From Psychrobacter sp. DAB_AL43B (GTDB lineage: Bacteria > Pseudomonadota > Gammaproteobacteria > Pseudomonadales > Moraxellaceae): a stretch of 64,000 nt of DNA. The stretch is taken from assembly GCF_900168255.1 (NCBI RefSeq), contig NZ_LT799838.1, positions 2,790,001 through 2,854,000 on the forward strand, written 5' to 3'. The notes under the pieces were generated by a model. The model did no database searches, was not told the DNA's origin, and worked only from the letters and a program-made list of their open reading frames with translations. Below are positions 55,158 through 63,703 of the stretch, piece after piece (within the stretch, counting starts at the first letter, position 1; the number at the start of each line of letters is the position of its first letter). A program made the position numbers and the translations under genes.

Positions 55158-55194
55158 CTGTGTAGAAGTGCAGTGCTTAAACAAGCGTAAAAAT

Positions 55195-55240
55195 AAAAAC
55201 CGCCGTTTCCAATATAAGTAATGGAAGCGGCGGTTTTTTT
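55195..55240. terminator. Bidirectional terminator after the serine hydrolase gene
   Basis: CCGCCGTTTCCA / TGGAAGCGGCGG, 12 pairs with one G-U, flanked by A5 and T7. Confidence 0.92.
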
Positions 55241-55293
55241 ATATAGCAGTTCAGCGATTGCACATAGTCGAGTCACTTTAAAAACGATACAAC

Positions 55294-55367
55294 GCTGCTG
55301 GGATGAATTTTTCGCAGCCTCTGTCGTGCAAAGCACACAGCAAGCAAGAGAAATTCATCCCAGCGGC
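55294..55367. repeat. Palindromic intergenic repeat element, copy 2
   Basis: 74 bp with 17-bp terminal inverted repeats (GCTGCTGGGATGAATTT / AAATTCATCCCAGCGGC, one mismatch) around an inner hairpin TGTCGTGC-AAA-GCACACA. Highly similar to 8604-8680. It sits between convergent genes, next to a terminator, like copy 1. Confidence 0.85.
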
Positions 55368-55416
55368 TTATGTATATCCATGTATCTTTTTAAATTGAAT
55401 CTTCTATATCTAACAA

Positions 55417-58400
55417 TTAGCTTTTAATTTTACAAACGTTAAAGCCTAACTCTTTTACCGCCGCTTCTTTATCATAAGGTGCTAATACGGCGCGCACATG
55501 TTTTTGCCCTTGCAGATACTGCTTGGCCACGCGCTGTAAGTCAGCAACCGTAACGGCTAAGATGGCCGCACGCATTTTTCGCTGCCAATCTACACCGCGA
55601 TGATGCAAGTCAGCAAAGCACGCTTTGATTGCCTCGCCTGCTGGAGAGCCAGGTTTATCCATACCTGAGATAATACCCAAGATAGCTTCTTCTAACTGCT
55701 CATCCGTTTGCGGCTCATTTAATAGCCATTCGATACTGGCATCGAAGTGCGCAAAGGTCTCAGCGCACTGCGGATCGCGGTAACTAAAGAACTTAAAGGC
55801 ACAAGCATTGGCATCATAACCTGCGCCGCCGCCATAAGCACCGCCACGCTCACGAATGGCGCTATGCAGATAGCCATTACGCAGGTAAGGCGCTAGTACC
55901 ATCAAGGCTGCCGTGTCAGGATGATCAGCCGCTGGTACGGTATAAGCACTGGCGTTATGATAGACGTTGGTAGGAACCAACCATGCCAAATCTTCTACAT
56001 CAACGCCGCTCTCTGTTGCTTTAGCGGGCGCGTCATCACCTTTAATAAGGTCTTCTTCACCATTTAGTGCCGAGTCTAATTGTAAATCTGCAAACTCACT
56101 TGGGATATTTGCTTCAATACCAGCATCAGAACGGTTCAATTTTTCAGAAATTTCCGGCGCTTGGCTGTCTTTCCAGCTATCGACAATCAAATTGCTTAAG
56201 CGTTCAGTTTGCTCCGCTTCGCAAATAATAACCGCGTGCTTCGGTAAGCTAATCAGACGTTGATGTAAGTCCATCAAACTCGTCGCCAGTTGATTCCACT
56301 GCGCATCATCAGTACTCGCATGGGTTAAGAATTCTTTTAATGCATTCAACGCCGGTAGACCGCTGCGCACATACTCTAGCTGCGCTTGACGACTCATACC
56401 GCGACTGGCCGTTTGCATCGCGTATGAATGCCCTGAACCGGCAAGGTTAGATTGCCAGCCTGCTTGGCGCTGCTGCAAGATCTCTTTAATGCGTGCATGC
56501 TCAGTAAATACACTGTGCTCCATCACTTCTTTGAGCAAATCAATCGCTTCAGGCTTACGGTTAAGCGCACGCGTTGCCACCACAAAGTAGCTGCTAATAG
56601 CTTGGCTATCATCAATATTGGTGCGCTGGCTAACTCGTGCGGTCACACCAGATGAATGCGCCGCTTGCTTGGCTTGCATTTCATGGGCGCTTAGCGAATC
56701 CGTACCCAGCTCTGACAATAAGCTTAAATAAATCGGCAGTAATGGATGATTAATGACTTCATTAACTGGTAGTTCGGCATTCTTATTACCACCAATCTCA
56801 TCGGTTAATGGCACAATTATTTGATAATAATATAAGCCGTTAGTGCCCGCTTCATATTCAAATAGCGTACTTTCTGTGCCACTTAATTGTACTTGCTTCT
56901 GCGACCCTTGTTTAAAGCTAATATCCGTTGGTACGTCTTCTAGACCAACTTTTGGCAATAAGCTTAAATCATCAGGTGCTGCTTGGCGCGCTGCCAAATC
57001 TAACGCTTGTTGTTTTAAGATATCTTTATCGTGAGTGGTCAAATCCATCGCGATGGTATCAAGGCGCGTCTGTTCAGCTGCCGCAAGGCGAGCTGTTTTT
57101 TCGCTATCCGGCGTCATCGTGACGCGCACACGGTGCTGATTATCTAACAGGTGCGTTTTAATTAAATTCGGTAGCCATTGCTCATCTTTTACTTGCTCAC
57201 GTAGCCATTGTAGATGCTCATCAACTTCCCACACATCGATAGGATTGCCATCATGAATCGCGGTACTAAAGCCTTCTAGCATCAAGTTCAAACCATAAGG
57301 CATGCTATCGCCGCCGATATGGCGCTGATCAATCTCTATCTGATGCAAGATGGTTTCAATGGTCTCATCATCGACTGGCGCGCTTGCAACCTTAGTCAAC
57401 AAATCAATAATGCCCTGCTCTACTGCTTCAGCGTGTTCAGGGTTAGAGCCACGTAGCCCAGTATAAAAGACCATTTCATAATGACTGTCATCAAGTCCTA
57501 ATAACGGACTTGGCGCTTTGCCTAGCGGATGGCTATCAAGATACGCACGTAACGGCGAACCAGCATGCTCAATCAATACGCCTTCTAATAGACGCAGTGC
57601 CAAACGCTGCTTCGGATCAGTAATCGATGGCAATAACCAAGCAAGTACGTGATGGGTTTGATCGGGACCAGCTTCGTCAGCGGTATAAGTATCGGTGGCA
57701 CTAATCGGCGCAGACAAACGCTGCTCTGGACGCGATACGTGTTTTTTACCGGCTTCAAACTCAATCAAAGCATCGTCATGGATTTTTGCTTGGGTCTCAG
57801 CGACTGGAATATTACCAAAGCTCATAATCACACTGTTTGACGGATGATAATGACTCTGATGAAATTCAACCAGCTCATTATGAGTCAGGTCTGGGATATC
57901 AGCAGGATCACCGCCCGAATTATAGTGATAGGTCGTCGTTGGGAATAAATGATGGGCGACCGTATGATACAACTGATCAATCTCGCCACTCATCGCGCCT
58001 TTCATCTCATTAAAGACGATACCTTTAAACTGCGGCTTATCATTTTCGTCTAATTCAACACGGATGCCTTCTTGGGCAAAATCAAGCGGATGAATATTCG
58101 GGAAAAATGATGCGTCAAGATAGACGGCAAGTAAGTTAAAGTAATCATTTTTATTTTGCGTGGCATACGGATATGCCGTCCAGTCAGCCGCCGTCATCGC
58201 ATTCATAAAGGTATTTAGTGAGCGCTTAATCATTGAAAAGAACGGATCACGGACAGGAAATTTCTTCGAGCCACATAAAGCGACGTGCTCTAAAATATGC
58301 GCCTCGCCTTTTGAATCCATCGGTTGGGTGCGAAAGCCAACTAAAAAGGCATTTTCATCACTGGGATGCGCCAAATGATAGTGCATCGCTCCCGTTTTTA

Positions 58401-58509
58401 CATGCTGACTGATCAACACATCCATTGATAATGCATCAATGTGGCGGTGCTCAAGCAGCTCAAAGGCTGGATGCAGGGTTAAATCAGCAGTAAATGGCGT
58501 GTCAGTCAT
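55417..58509 (-). CDS. M16C zinc metallopeptidase (presequence protease/PreP-like)
   Basis: 1030 residues, AAGGA before the ATG. Inverted zinc motif H71-ILE-H75 (HILEH, the HXXEH motif) and the downstream FKGIVFNEMKGAMS with the third ligand Glu. DPFFSMIKRSLNTFMNAMTA and TAYPYATQNKNDYFNL are typical of the M16C subfamily (PreP, Cym1). The C-terminal half has the inactive repeat with RERGGAYGGGAGYDAN. Family members degrade short unstructured peptides inside a closed chamber. There is no signal peptide, so cytoplasmic action is expected. An acidic insertion of about 40 residues lies near 810-850. Confidence 0.92.
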   Translation of the reverse strand: MTDTPFTADLTLHPAFELLEHRHIDALSMDVLISQHVKTGAMHYHLAHPSDENAFLVGFRTQPMDSKGEAHILEHVALCGSKKFPVRDPFFSMIKRSLNTFMNAMTAADWTAYPYATQNKNDYFNLLAVYLDASFFPNIHPLDFAQEGIRVELDENDKPQFKGIVFNEMKGAMSGEIDQLYHTVAHHLFPTTTYHYNSGGDPADIPDLTHNELVEFHQSHYHPSNSVIMSFGNIPVAETQAKIHDDALIEFEAGKKHVSRPEQRLSAPISATDTYTADEAGPDQTHHVLAWLLPSITDPKQRLALRLLEGVLIEHAGSPLRAYLDSHPLGKAPSPLLGLDDSHYEMVFYTGLRGSNPEHAEAVEQGIIDLLTKVASAPVDDETIETILHQIEIDQRHIGGDSMPYGLNLMLEGFSTAIHDGNPIDVWEVDEHLQWLREQVKDEQWLPNLIKTHLLDNQHRVRVTMTPDSEKTARLAAAEQTRLDTIAMDLTTHDKDILKQQALDLAARQAAPDDLSLLPKVGLEDVPTDISFKQGSQKQVQLSGTESTLFEYEAGTNGLYYYQIIVPLTDEIGGNKNAELPVNEVINHPLLPIYLSLLSELGTDSLSAHEMQAKQAAHSSGVTARVSQRTNIDDSQAISSYFVVATRALNRKPEAIDLLKEVMEHSVFTEHARIKEILQQRQAGWQSNLAGSGHSYAMQTASRGMSRQAQLEYVRSGLPALNALKEFLTHASTDDAQWNQLATSLMDLHQRLISLPKHAVIICEAEQTERLSNLIVDSWKDSQAPEISEKLNRSDAGIEANIPSEFADLQLDSALNGEEDLIKGDDAPAKATESGVDVEDLAWLVPTNVYHNASAYTVPAADHPDTAALMVLAPYLRNGYLHSAIRERGGAYGGGAGYDANACAFKFFSYRDPQCAETFAHFDASIEWLLNEPQTDEQLEEAILGIISGMDKPGSPAGEAIKACFADLHHRGVDWQRKMRAAILAVTVADLQRVAKQYLQGQKHVRAVLAPYDKEAAVKELGFNVCKIKS

Positions 58510-58879
58510 AGTTGTCCTTATAGATTACTTTGATGTCATCATTGATGGATAACATTAATATAAATAATAGAAAATAGTGAAGTTTATAGTTATAAAGTTT
58601 GTCTTTATAAAACTGTATTTATAAAGCTGTGTTTATAAAAGATTAGCTTTATCAAAGCCTCATAGGTAATCTTCGAATTGAATGGCATTTATCAGCTAAA
58701 AAGAATTTGCCTAACGAGGTTAGATGGGGCTAATACGTGGATAAGTCAAGACGGTAGATGGAGAAAGATAATCAGTAATAAAGAATAACGCATAAAGATA
58801 ATACGCATTTCACAAAGCCCACTTAACAGTAGTCATTAGTAGTGTTATAGTTAAAATCATCTGTCACAAGGAGCCGCTC
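58510..58879. other. AT-rich intergenic region with TTTATAAA repeats
   Basis: 370 bp between divergent genes. Three TTTATAAA palindromes recur at about 16-bp steps between 58603 and 58640, partly as an imperfect tandem repeat. No gene is seen. Confidence 0.5.
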
Positions 58880-59341
58880 ATGAGTTACCAACATATATTA
58901 CTGGTTACAGACCTAATGTCCGATGCCGATGTGGTCGCCCAAAAGGCCAAACGTATCGTCGATAATCGTCCTAACTCTAAACTATCGGTACTACATATTG
59001 TCAAAGACACCATGGTTGGCTTCGGCTATGAGCTGGTGCCTGCCTCAAGCCTATATGATGAGATTGATGATGAGCGCTGCCAAGAAGCACGCGCAAAACT
59101 GGCACAATTTTTAGACCGCAATGAATTAAACGTGGTTAATTCTGAAGTGACCACCGCAATCTCAAACAGTGAAGGTATCGTTAACTATTGCCACAAGCAT
59201 GACGTCGATTTATTGGTCATCGGTCGCCATGAACGTCATGGTATAGCGGCTTGGTTAAGCGGAGCAACCGCGGATAATATCTTACCCAATGTACCTTGTG
59301 ATAGCTTGGTAGTGAGACTCGATAAGCCTGTCTCAAAATAA
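58880..59341 (+). CDS. Universal stress protein (UspA family)
   Basis: 153 residues, AAGGAG upstream. Starts with HILLVTDLMSDADVVAQKA and ends with LLVIGRHERHGIAAWLSGATADNILPNVPCDSLVVR, the Usp ATP-binding-type loop and final strand. The glycine loop is not the exact GX2GX9G(S/T) form, so nucleotide binding is uncertain. Single-domain cytoplasmic protein induced by stress in relatives. Monocistronic. Confidence 0.92.
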   Translation: MSYQHILLVTDLMSDADVVAQKAKRIVDNRPNSKLSVLHIVKDTMVGFGYELVPASSLYDEIDDERCQEARAKLAQFLDRNELNVVNSEVTTAISNSEGIVNYCHKHDVDLLVIGRHERHGIAAWLSGATADNILPNVPCDSLVVRLDKPVSK

Positions 59342-59377
59342 CCGTAGGCTTATTATTGTCTTATATAATCAGCTATG

Positions 59378-59418
59378 AAAAAGCGCCGTGTCAATAATGA
59401 CACGGCGCTTTTTTATTT
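59378..59418. terminator. Bidirectional terminator between usp and yeiE-like genes
   Basis: AAGCGCCGTGTCA / TGACACGGCGCTT, 13-bp perfect arms with a four-base loop and flanking A/T runs. Confidence 0.95.
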
Positions 59419-59441
59419 TTAGCTAAAACGGCGATTGCCTG

Positions 59442-60395
59442 TCAAGTTTGAGCTTGACCCTGTTCAATAATGTCAATAAACGTCTGCCAAATCGGGCTTT
59501 GATGACGGGCTTTATGCCAGACTAACCACCATGTCCGTGACAAATCTATACCCGCCACCTTCACCTGCACCAGCTGTCCTTTGGCTAACTCGGCATGAAT
59601 GACGTGCTGCGATAAACAGCCAAGTCCAATATCAGCACTGACCATATGCTTAATTGCTTCAGATTGCTGAATCGCCATAATGATTTCTGCATTAGGTAAA
59701 TATTGCAATAATTGCTCATCAATAATCTGCCGTGTACCCGAACCCGCTTCACGTACTAGTAATGGCAACTTTGCCAGTTGCTCAGTACTTAGCTCATAGC
59801 AATGATCAGCATCGTTATACGCTGCAACCCCTTTTAGCCACTTACTATCGCGCTTAGCAAATACCATCAAGGTGTCTGTCCGCCAAGCTCGTTGCTCAAT
59901 CGCTTTCATATCCGTCGGCCGCGGCATCCCTTCTACTAGCGCAATATCAATATTTAATTGTTCAACCTCATTGACCACTTCTTGGGTATTGGCAATATAC
60001 ATATCGACATTCGCGTCTGGTAGCACCTCGTATAGCTTGGCAAGCAGCGGCGGCAGTACATAATTGCCAATGGTGGTACTCGCACCGATATGAATCTGAC
60101 CTACTTGCGATTTATGATAATGCTCAAGCGTCAATGCTTGCCCTAAGATTGCTTGCGCCTGTATATAAATAGGATGAGCATTGGGATGCTGATTAAGCCT
60201 GCGCCCGACCCGCTCAAATAGTGGCATCTGCAACCTTGTTTCTAATTCTGTCAGCGCACTACTAACCGCTGATTGTGACAAATGCACCACTTCACTAGCA
60301 CGGCTGGTGCTGCCTGTTTGATAAATACTGACAAATACGGCCAGTTGCCGCAGCGTAATCTTCGGTATAGTCTGTACGGCTTTTTTCATGAGCAC
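59442..60395 (-). CDS. LysR-family regulator, YeiE-like
   Basis: 317 residues; the GTG at 60395 has AAGGGA five bases upstream, while an ATG six bases later is the alternative. N-terminal winged helix: ITLRQLAVFVSIYQTGSTSRASEVVHLSQSAVSSALTELE, highly similar in pattern to YeiE. The C-terminal effector domain (about 95-315) has the periplasmic-binding fold typical of the CysB/YeiE branch. It is divergent from a yeiH gene, the known YeiE target arrangement; in E. coli YeiE has been linked to sulfite response. Confidence 0.88.
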   Translation of the reverse strand: MLMKKAVQTIPKITLRQLAVFVSIYQTGSTSRASEVVHLSQSAVSSALTELETRLQMPLFERVGRRLNQHPNAHPIYIQAQAILGQALTLEHYHKSQVGQIHIGASTTIGNYVLPPLLAKLYEVLPDANVDMYIANTQEVVNEVEQLNIDIALVEGMPRPTDMKAIEQRAWRTDTLMVFAKRDSKWLKGVAAYNDADHCYELSTEQLAKLPLLVREAGSGTRQIIDEQLLQYLPNAEIIMAIQQSEAIKHMVSADIGLGCLSQHVIHAELAKGQLVQVKVAGIDLSRTWWLVWHKARHQSPIWQTFIDIIEQGQAQT

Positions 60396-60484
60396 ATCTA
60401 TCCCTTATGTCTGTTTTTACTTATGTATTTTTAATAACCTTTTCACTCTCAATTTAAGAAATAACTGAAATTAATTTAATAACC

Positions 60485-60504
60485 TATAAAATCGATAATT
60501 TATA
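60485..60504. promoter_or_regulatory. Candidate LysR-type operator between yeiE-like and yeiH genes
   Basis: TATAAA...TTTATA imperfect palindrome around ATCGAT, compatible with a T-N11-A LysR site, in the 250-bp divergent gap. AT-rich surroundings make chance likely. Confidence 0.3.
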
Positions 60505-60645
60505 TCTTATTAATCTGTTTTTATTATAGATAGTACTGACTTATAATGTCTAGTCATAAGCTTATGCTATTTTCGATTAACGAGAATAGCCAATCTTATC
60601 AAGATTAGCAGTACTACCCAAAACATATCAATAGGACAGTCCGTC

Positions 60646-61728
60646 ATGAACGCCTTAATGCAGTCAGTAAATAGCTATTTTCCACGCAAACACCATCTCG
60701 CAGGGCTTATCGCCGTGCTAATTGGCAGCTTATTTTGTTTGTGGTTAAATAGCAGTTTGAACACTTGGACAAACGGGCGCATCGTGGGACTGTCATCGCT
60801 CACGCTAGCGATTTTAATCGGTATGATACTTGGCAATACGGTCTATACCAATTTTGCTGAGCGCTTAAATGAAGGGGTCGGTTTTGCTAAAGGGCAAATT
60901 CTAAGACTCGCCATTATGTTCTATGGTTTTAAATTGACCCTAACCCAAGTATCAAGTGTCGGTCTACCAGCAGTGATGAGCGATGCGTTGGTGCTCACAT
61001 CAACCTTTTTATTAACCTATTGGATAGGCACCAAATTATTAAAAGTGGATAGAGAAACCACGATATTGATAGGTTCAGGCGCTAGTATTTGTGGAGCAGC
61101 AGCTGTCATCGCCGCCGATCCAATCGTCAAAGCAGAAGCGCACAAAGTCACTATCGCGGTCGCAACGGTCGTGGTATTTGGCACAATCGCTATGCTGCTT
61201 TATCCGTTTCTCTATCATCTTGGCTGGTTACAGCCTTGGCTAAGCGCGCAAGATTATGGCGTCTATACCGGCTCGACCATTCATGAAGTCGCGCAAGTGG
61301 TGGTCGCTGGTAATACCGTCAGTGCTGATGTTGGCGATACCGCAGTCGTCACCAAAATGATTCGTGTCATGATGCTCGCCCCTTTCTTATTGGTACTGTC
61401 TTTTGCTTTGACAAAAGGCAATAGCGAAAATGGTCAAACCGCTTCATTTATGAGCCGTATCAAAGAAGTTAAAGTGCCATGGTTCGCCTTTATTTTTATC
61501 CTAATCGTCTTGTTGCATACTTGGCTAAATATATCTGAGAGCTTTGAGCGTAGTATGATAATGTTCGACGATGTCTTGTTAACGATGGCGATGTTTGCGC
61601 TTGGCTTAACCACCCATCTCAGCGCCATCAAACAAGCTGGCGTCAAACCACTGATATTAGGTGCGATTATGTTTGCTTGGTTAATCGTTGGTGGTGGATT
61701 GATTAATATCGGCATTAGCTTTATTTAA
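60646..61728 (+). CDS. YeiH-family putative sulfate/anion exporter
   Basis: 360 residues, AGGA upstream, about ten transmembrane helices. Family segments: GLSSLTLAILIGMILGNT, GQILRLAIMFYGFKLTLTQV, IGSGASICGAAAVIAADPIVKAEAHKVTIAVATVVVFGT (here given in parts as the central motif), STIHEVAQVVVAG and MALGLTTHLSAIK-like end. PF03601 proteins are called putative sulfate exporters without direct proof. Regulated presumably by the divergent YeiE-like protein. Confidence 0.9.
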   Translation: MNALMQSVNSYFPRKHHLAGLIAVLIGSLFCLWLNSSLNTWTNGRIVGLSSLTLAILIGMILGNTVYTNFAERLNEGVGFAKGQILRLAIMFYGFKLTLTQVSSVGLPAVMSDALVLTSTFLLTYWIGTKLLKVDRETTILIGSGASICGAAAVIAADPIVKAEAHKVTIAVATVVVFGTIAMLLYPFLYHLGWLQPWLSAQDYGVYTGSTIHEVAQVVVAGNTVSADVGDTAVVTKMIRVMMLAPFLLVLSFALTKGNSENGQTASFMSRIKEVKVPWFAFIFILIVLLHTWLNISESFERSMIMFDDVLLTMAMFALGLTTHLSAIKQAGVKPLILGAIMFAWLIVGGGLINIGISFI

Positions 61729-61766
61729 GAGGCCAAATGACTTAACACCCTCTACTTCATCTGAAA

Positions 61767-61812
61767 CCAAAAATGCCTACGACTATAATAATAGTACGTA
61801 GGCATTTTTTGG
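61767..61812 (+). terminator. Intrinsic terminator of yeiH
   Basis: CCAAAAATGCCTACG / CGTAGGCATTTTTTGG with a 15-base loop. Confidence 0.9.
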
Positions 61813-61904
61813 TTTATATTCTGATTTAATAACTATTTATCTTAAAGCTCAAACTTTTAACATCAAGCTTTTAATATTAAGATTTTGATATTAAATTATA
61901 GACG

Positions 61905-61934
61905 AAAAAAAACGAACCCGAAGGTTCGTTTTTT
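61905..61934. terminator. Intrinsic terminator of the cold-shock gene (bidirectional)
   Basis: AACGAACC-CGAA-GGTTCGTT, eight-bp stem and tetraloop, with A8 and T-runs on either side. Confidence 0.92.
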
Positions 61935-61967
61935 ATTCATCTTGCTCTAGTTGTCTAAAAAGACAAA

Positions 61968-62177
61968 TTAGATAGCAACGATGTTATGAGCTTGTGGACC
62001 TTTTTGACCTTGAGTTACAGTGAACTCAACTTCTTGGCCTTCAGCTAAAGTTTTGAAGCCTGAACCAGTGATTTCGCTGTAATGAGCAAAAACGTCTGCG
62101 CCAGTTTCTGGAGCGATAAAACCAAAGCCTTTAGCTTCGTTGAACCACTTAACTGTACCTTTTTGAGTATCTGACAT
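61968..62177 (-). CDS. Cold-shock protein, CspA family
   Basis: 69 residues, a single OB-fold. RNP1 is KGFGFI and RNP2 is VFAHYSEI; it begins [13 protein letters not shown]. It binds single-stranded RNA/DNA and melts mRNA structures at low temperature or acts in general regulation. TAGGA precedes the ATG. Its leader (about 80-100 nt if TATAAT at 62267-62272 is the -10) is shorter than that of E. coli cspA. Own terminator downstream. Confidence 0.97.
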   Translation of the reverse strand: MSDTQKGTVKWFNEAKGFGFIAPETGADVFAHYSEITGSGFKTLAEGQEVEFTVTQGQKGPQAHNIVAI

Positions 62178-62266
62178 ATCGATAATCCTACTTTTTAATT
62201 TATTAATGGCCTAGTGACCGGTAACGCTTGCAAATAGCTACTGAACGATAAATATTAAAACGAAGG

Positions 62267-62272
62267 ATTATA
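62267..62272 (-). promoter_or_regulatory. Possible -10 of the cold-shock gene
   Basis: TATAAT on the minus strand, 90 bp before the start codon. The -35 at 17-18 bp (AATCAT) is poor. Confidence 0.3.
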
Positions 62273-62421
62273 ACTAATACTACGAGGTAATGATTTGGTG
62301 CAGAACTGCTCTTAAGCTTGGAGGTATTATAAGGGCAACATCTCATTATCGCAAGCCTTATCTTAGATTTCGTGTAACTGAAGCTAGATATTGGCTATTT
62401 TTCGTCCTAATTGCAACAATT

Positions 62422-62844
62422 TTAGGCATTTGGCAAGCGGAACAAATATATCGCTACCCCACTACATACCAAGGCTACCGACCATGCCACCCACATCATA
62501 TCGGCAGGAATGCTAAAAAATAACATCGTTGTCGATATTGCCATCATTATGGTTGCCAACCACTTCGCGTATAGCGGTACGGCGCGGCGATCTTCCCAAT
62601 CGCGGACATATTTACCAAAATATTTATGATTTATCAGCCAAAAATGGAAGCGTCGTGAGCTACGTGCCCAGCAACCTGCCGCCAGTAAGATAAAAGGTGC
62701 GGTCGGCATGACAGGTAATAGGATACCAATGATACCCAAGGCAAAAAACACCCAGCCAAATATCAAAAACATCCAACGCACGGTTGGACTGTTATGTTGA
62801 TTGGTCTTAGGTCGATAATAAAAAGCTTTCTTTGATTGAGTCAT
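62422..62844 (-). CDS. DUF454 (YbaN-like) inner-membrane protein
   Basis: 140 residues with three or four transmembrane segments. The family core is exact in pattern: GIIGILLPVMPTAPFILLAAGCWARSSRRFHFWLINHKYFGKYVRDWEDRRAVP, of which the 'LP..PT.PF.LLAA' part is diagnostic. Function of YbaN/DUF454 proteins is unknown. No clear ribosome site before the ATG. Confidence 0.9.
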   Translation of the reverse strand: MTQSKKAFYYRPKTNQHNSPTVRWMFLIFGWVFFALGIIGILLPVMPTAPFILLAAGCWARSSRRFHFWLINHKYFGKYVRDWEDRRAVPLYAKWLATIMMAISTTMLFFSIPADMMWVAWSVALVCSGVAIYLFRLPNA

Positions 62845-63211
62845 GAGAGTTTTATCAGTCAGTGTTAGACATTAGGTCATTAGGTATGGACTACCTATAT
62901 AAGCTATCAAAGATAAAGAAGTTGATAACGCAGTTCAAGACTGATTTTGCACGGTTTTGCTACTGATGGGTATGTTTGGTTAGTGATTGAGTAAATGAGT
63001 ACAACTAAATATTTTAGAATTATTATCTTTAGCATGGCAATTAGTATCAGCTCTGAGACGAATAACATGTGTATTTCGCTATATTTTGGATAGCTAGCAT
63101 CTTGGTTTTAAGTCAAATGAATGGGATAAAAAAACCGCTCACAGTTTAGGTGGTGAGCGGTTTTTATTGACTGTACAAAGCATTCTCGACAGATAGGTTT
63201 TACTTCTAATG
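62845..63211. other. Intergenic region
   Basis: 367 bp, AT-rich; it holds the terminator at 63128-63166 and otherwise nothing that I can identify. Confidence 0.45.
63128..63166. terminator. Intrinsic terminator of the four-helix membrane protein gene
   Basis: ACCGCTCAC / GTGAGCGGT, nine-bp perfect arms, with A7 and T5 runs. Its first 19 bases recur at 63946-63964. Confidence 0.9.
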
Positions 63212-63703
63212 CTAGACCAATATCAACGCCAGTAATGCAAATATCAAAAAATAGCCAAAGACAGCCATAATCGCATACATGGTTTTAATATCTTTACCAT
63301 TGATCTGCATGCTGGCTAACGTATTGCCAAGTTTCAAAATCGAGATGGTATAAAAATAAAATGCTAATAACAGAAGTACTATGCTAATGGTGAATATGGC
63401 GATGGAAGACAGCGCGCCAAAGAAAACCACCGTTCCAGGGAACAACGCCTCGCCTTTGATAATTAAAACCAATAGTACGATAGCCACACCTGATGCGGAC
63501 GCGTGGAAAAATATAATATCGTGCCACGTTGCATCCGTTCTATAAAAACTGGACTCAATATCGAGCCTGTCGCTACTGAGTGCTTTTGGCATAGCGCCCT
63601 TATCACGGATTAACTTACGACCTTTTATATTACTTATAGCAATAAGGAGGGTAAAAAATGACAGGGCGACCCAAAAAATGACATACATATTTATCTTTAT
63701 CAT
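63212..63703 (-). CDS. Hypothetical four-helix membrane protein
   Basis: 163 residues. Hydrophobic segments at about 6-24, 70-88, 93-120 and 140-162, with a hydrophilic loop at about 25-62. I do not recognise the family. AGGA lies nine bases before the ATG. It is flanked on both sides by near-identical terminator hairpins (63128-63166 and 63946-63983). Confidence 0.75.
   Translation of the reverse strand: MIKINMYVIFWVALSFFTLLIAISNIKGRKLIRDKGAMPKALSSDRLDIESSFYRTDATWHDIIFFHASASGVAIVLLVLIIKGEALFPGTVVFFGALSSIAIFTISIVLLLLAFYFYTISILKLGNTLASMQINGKDIKTMYAIMAVFGYFLIFALLALILV

Noticed and set aside
62290..62523. Rightward 77-codon frame between cold-shock and YbaN-like genes
   Set aside because: Mostly antisense to the cold-shock promoter region and the end of the DUF454 gene; no ribosome site.
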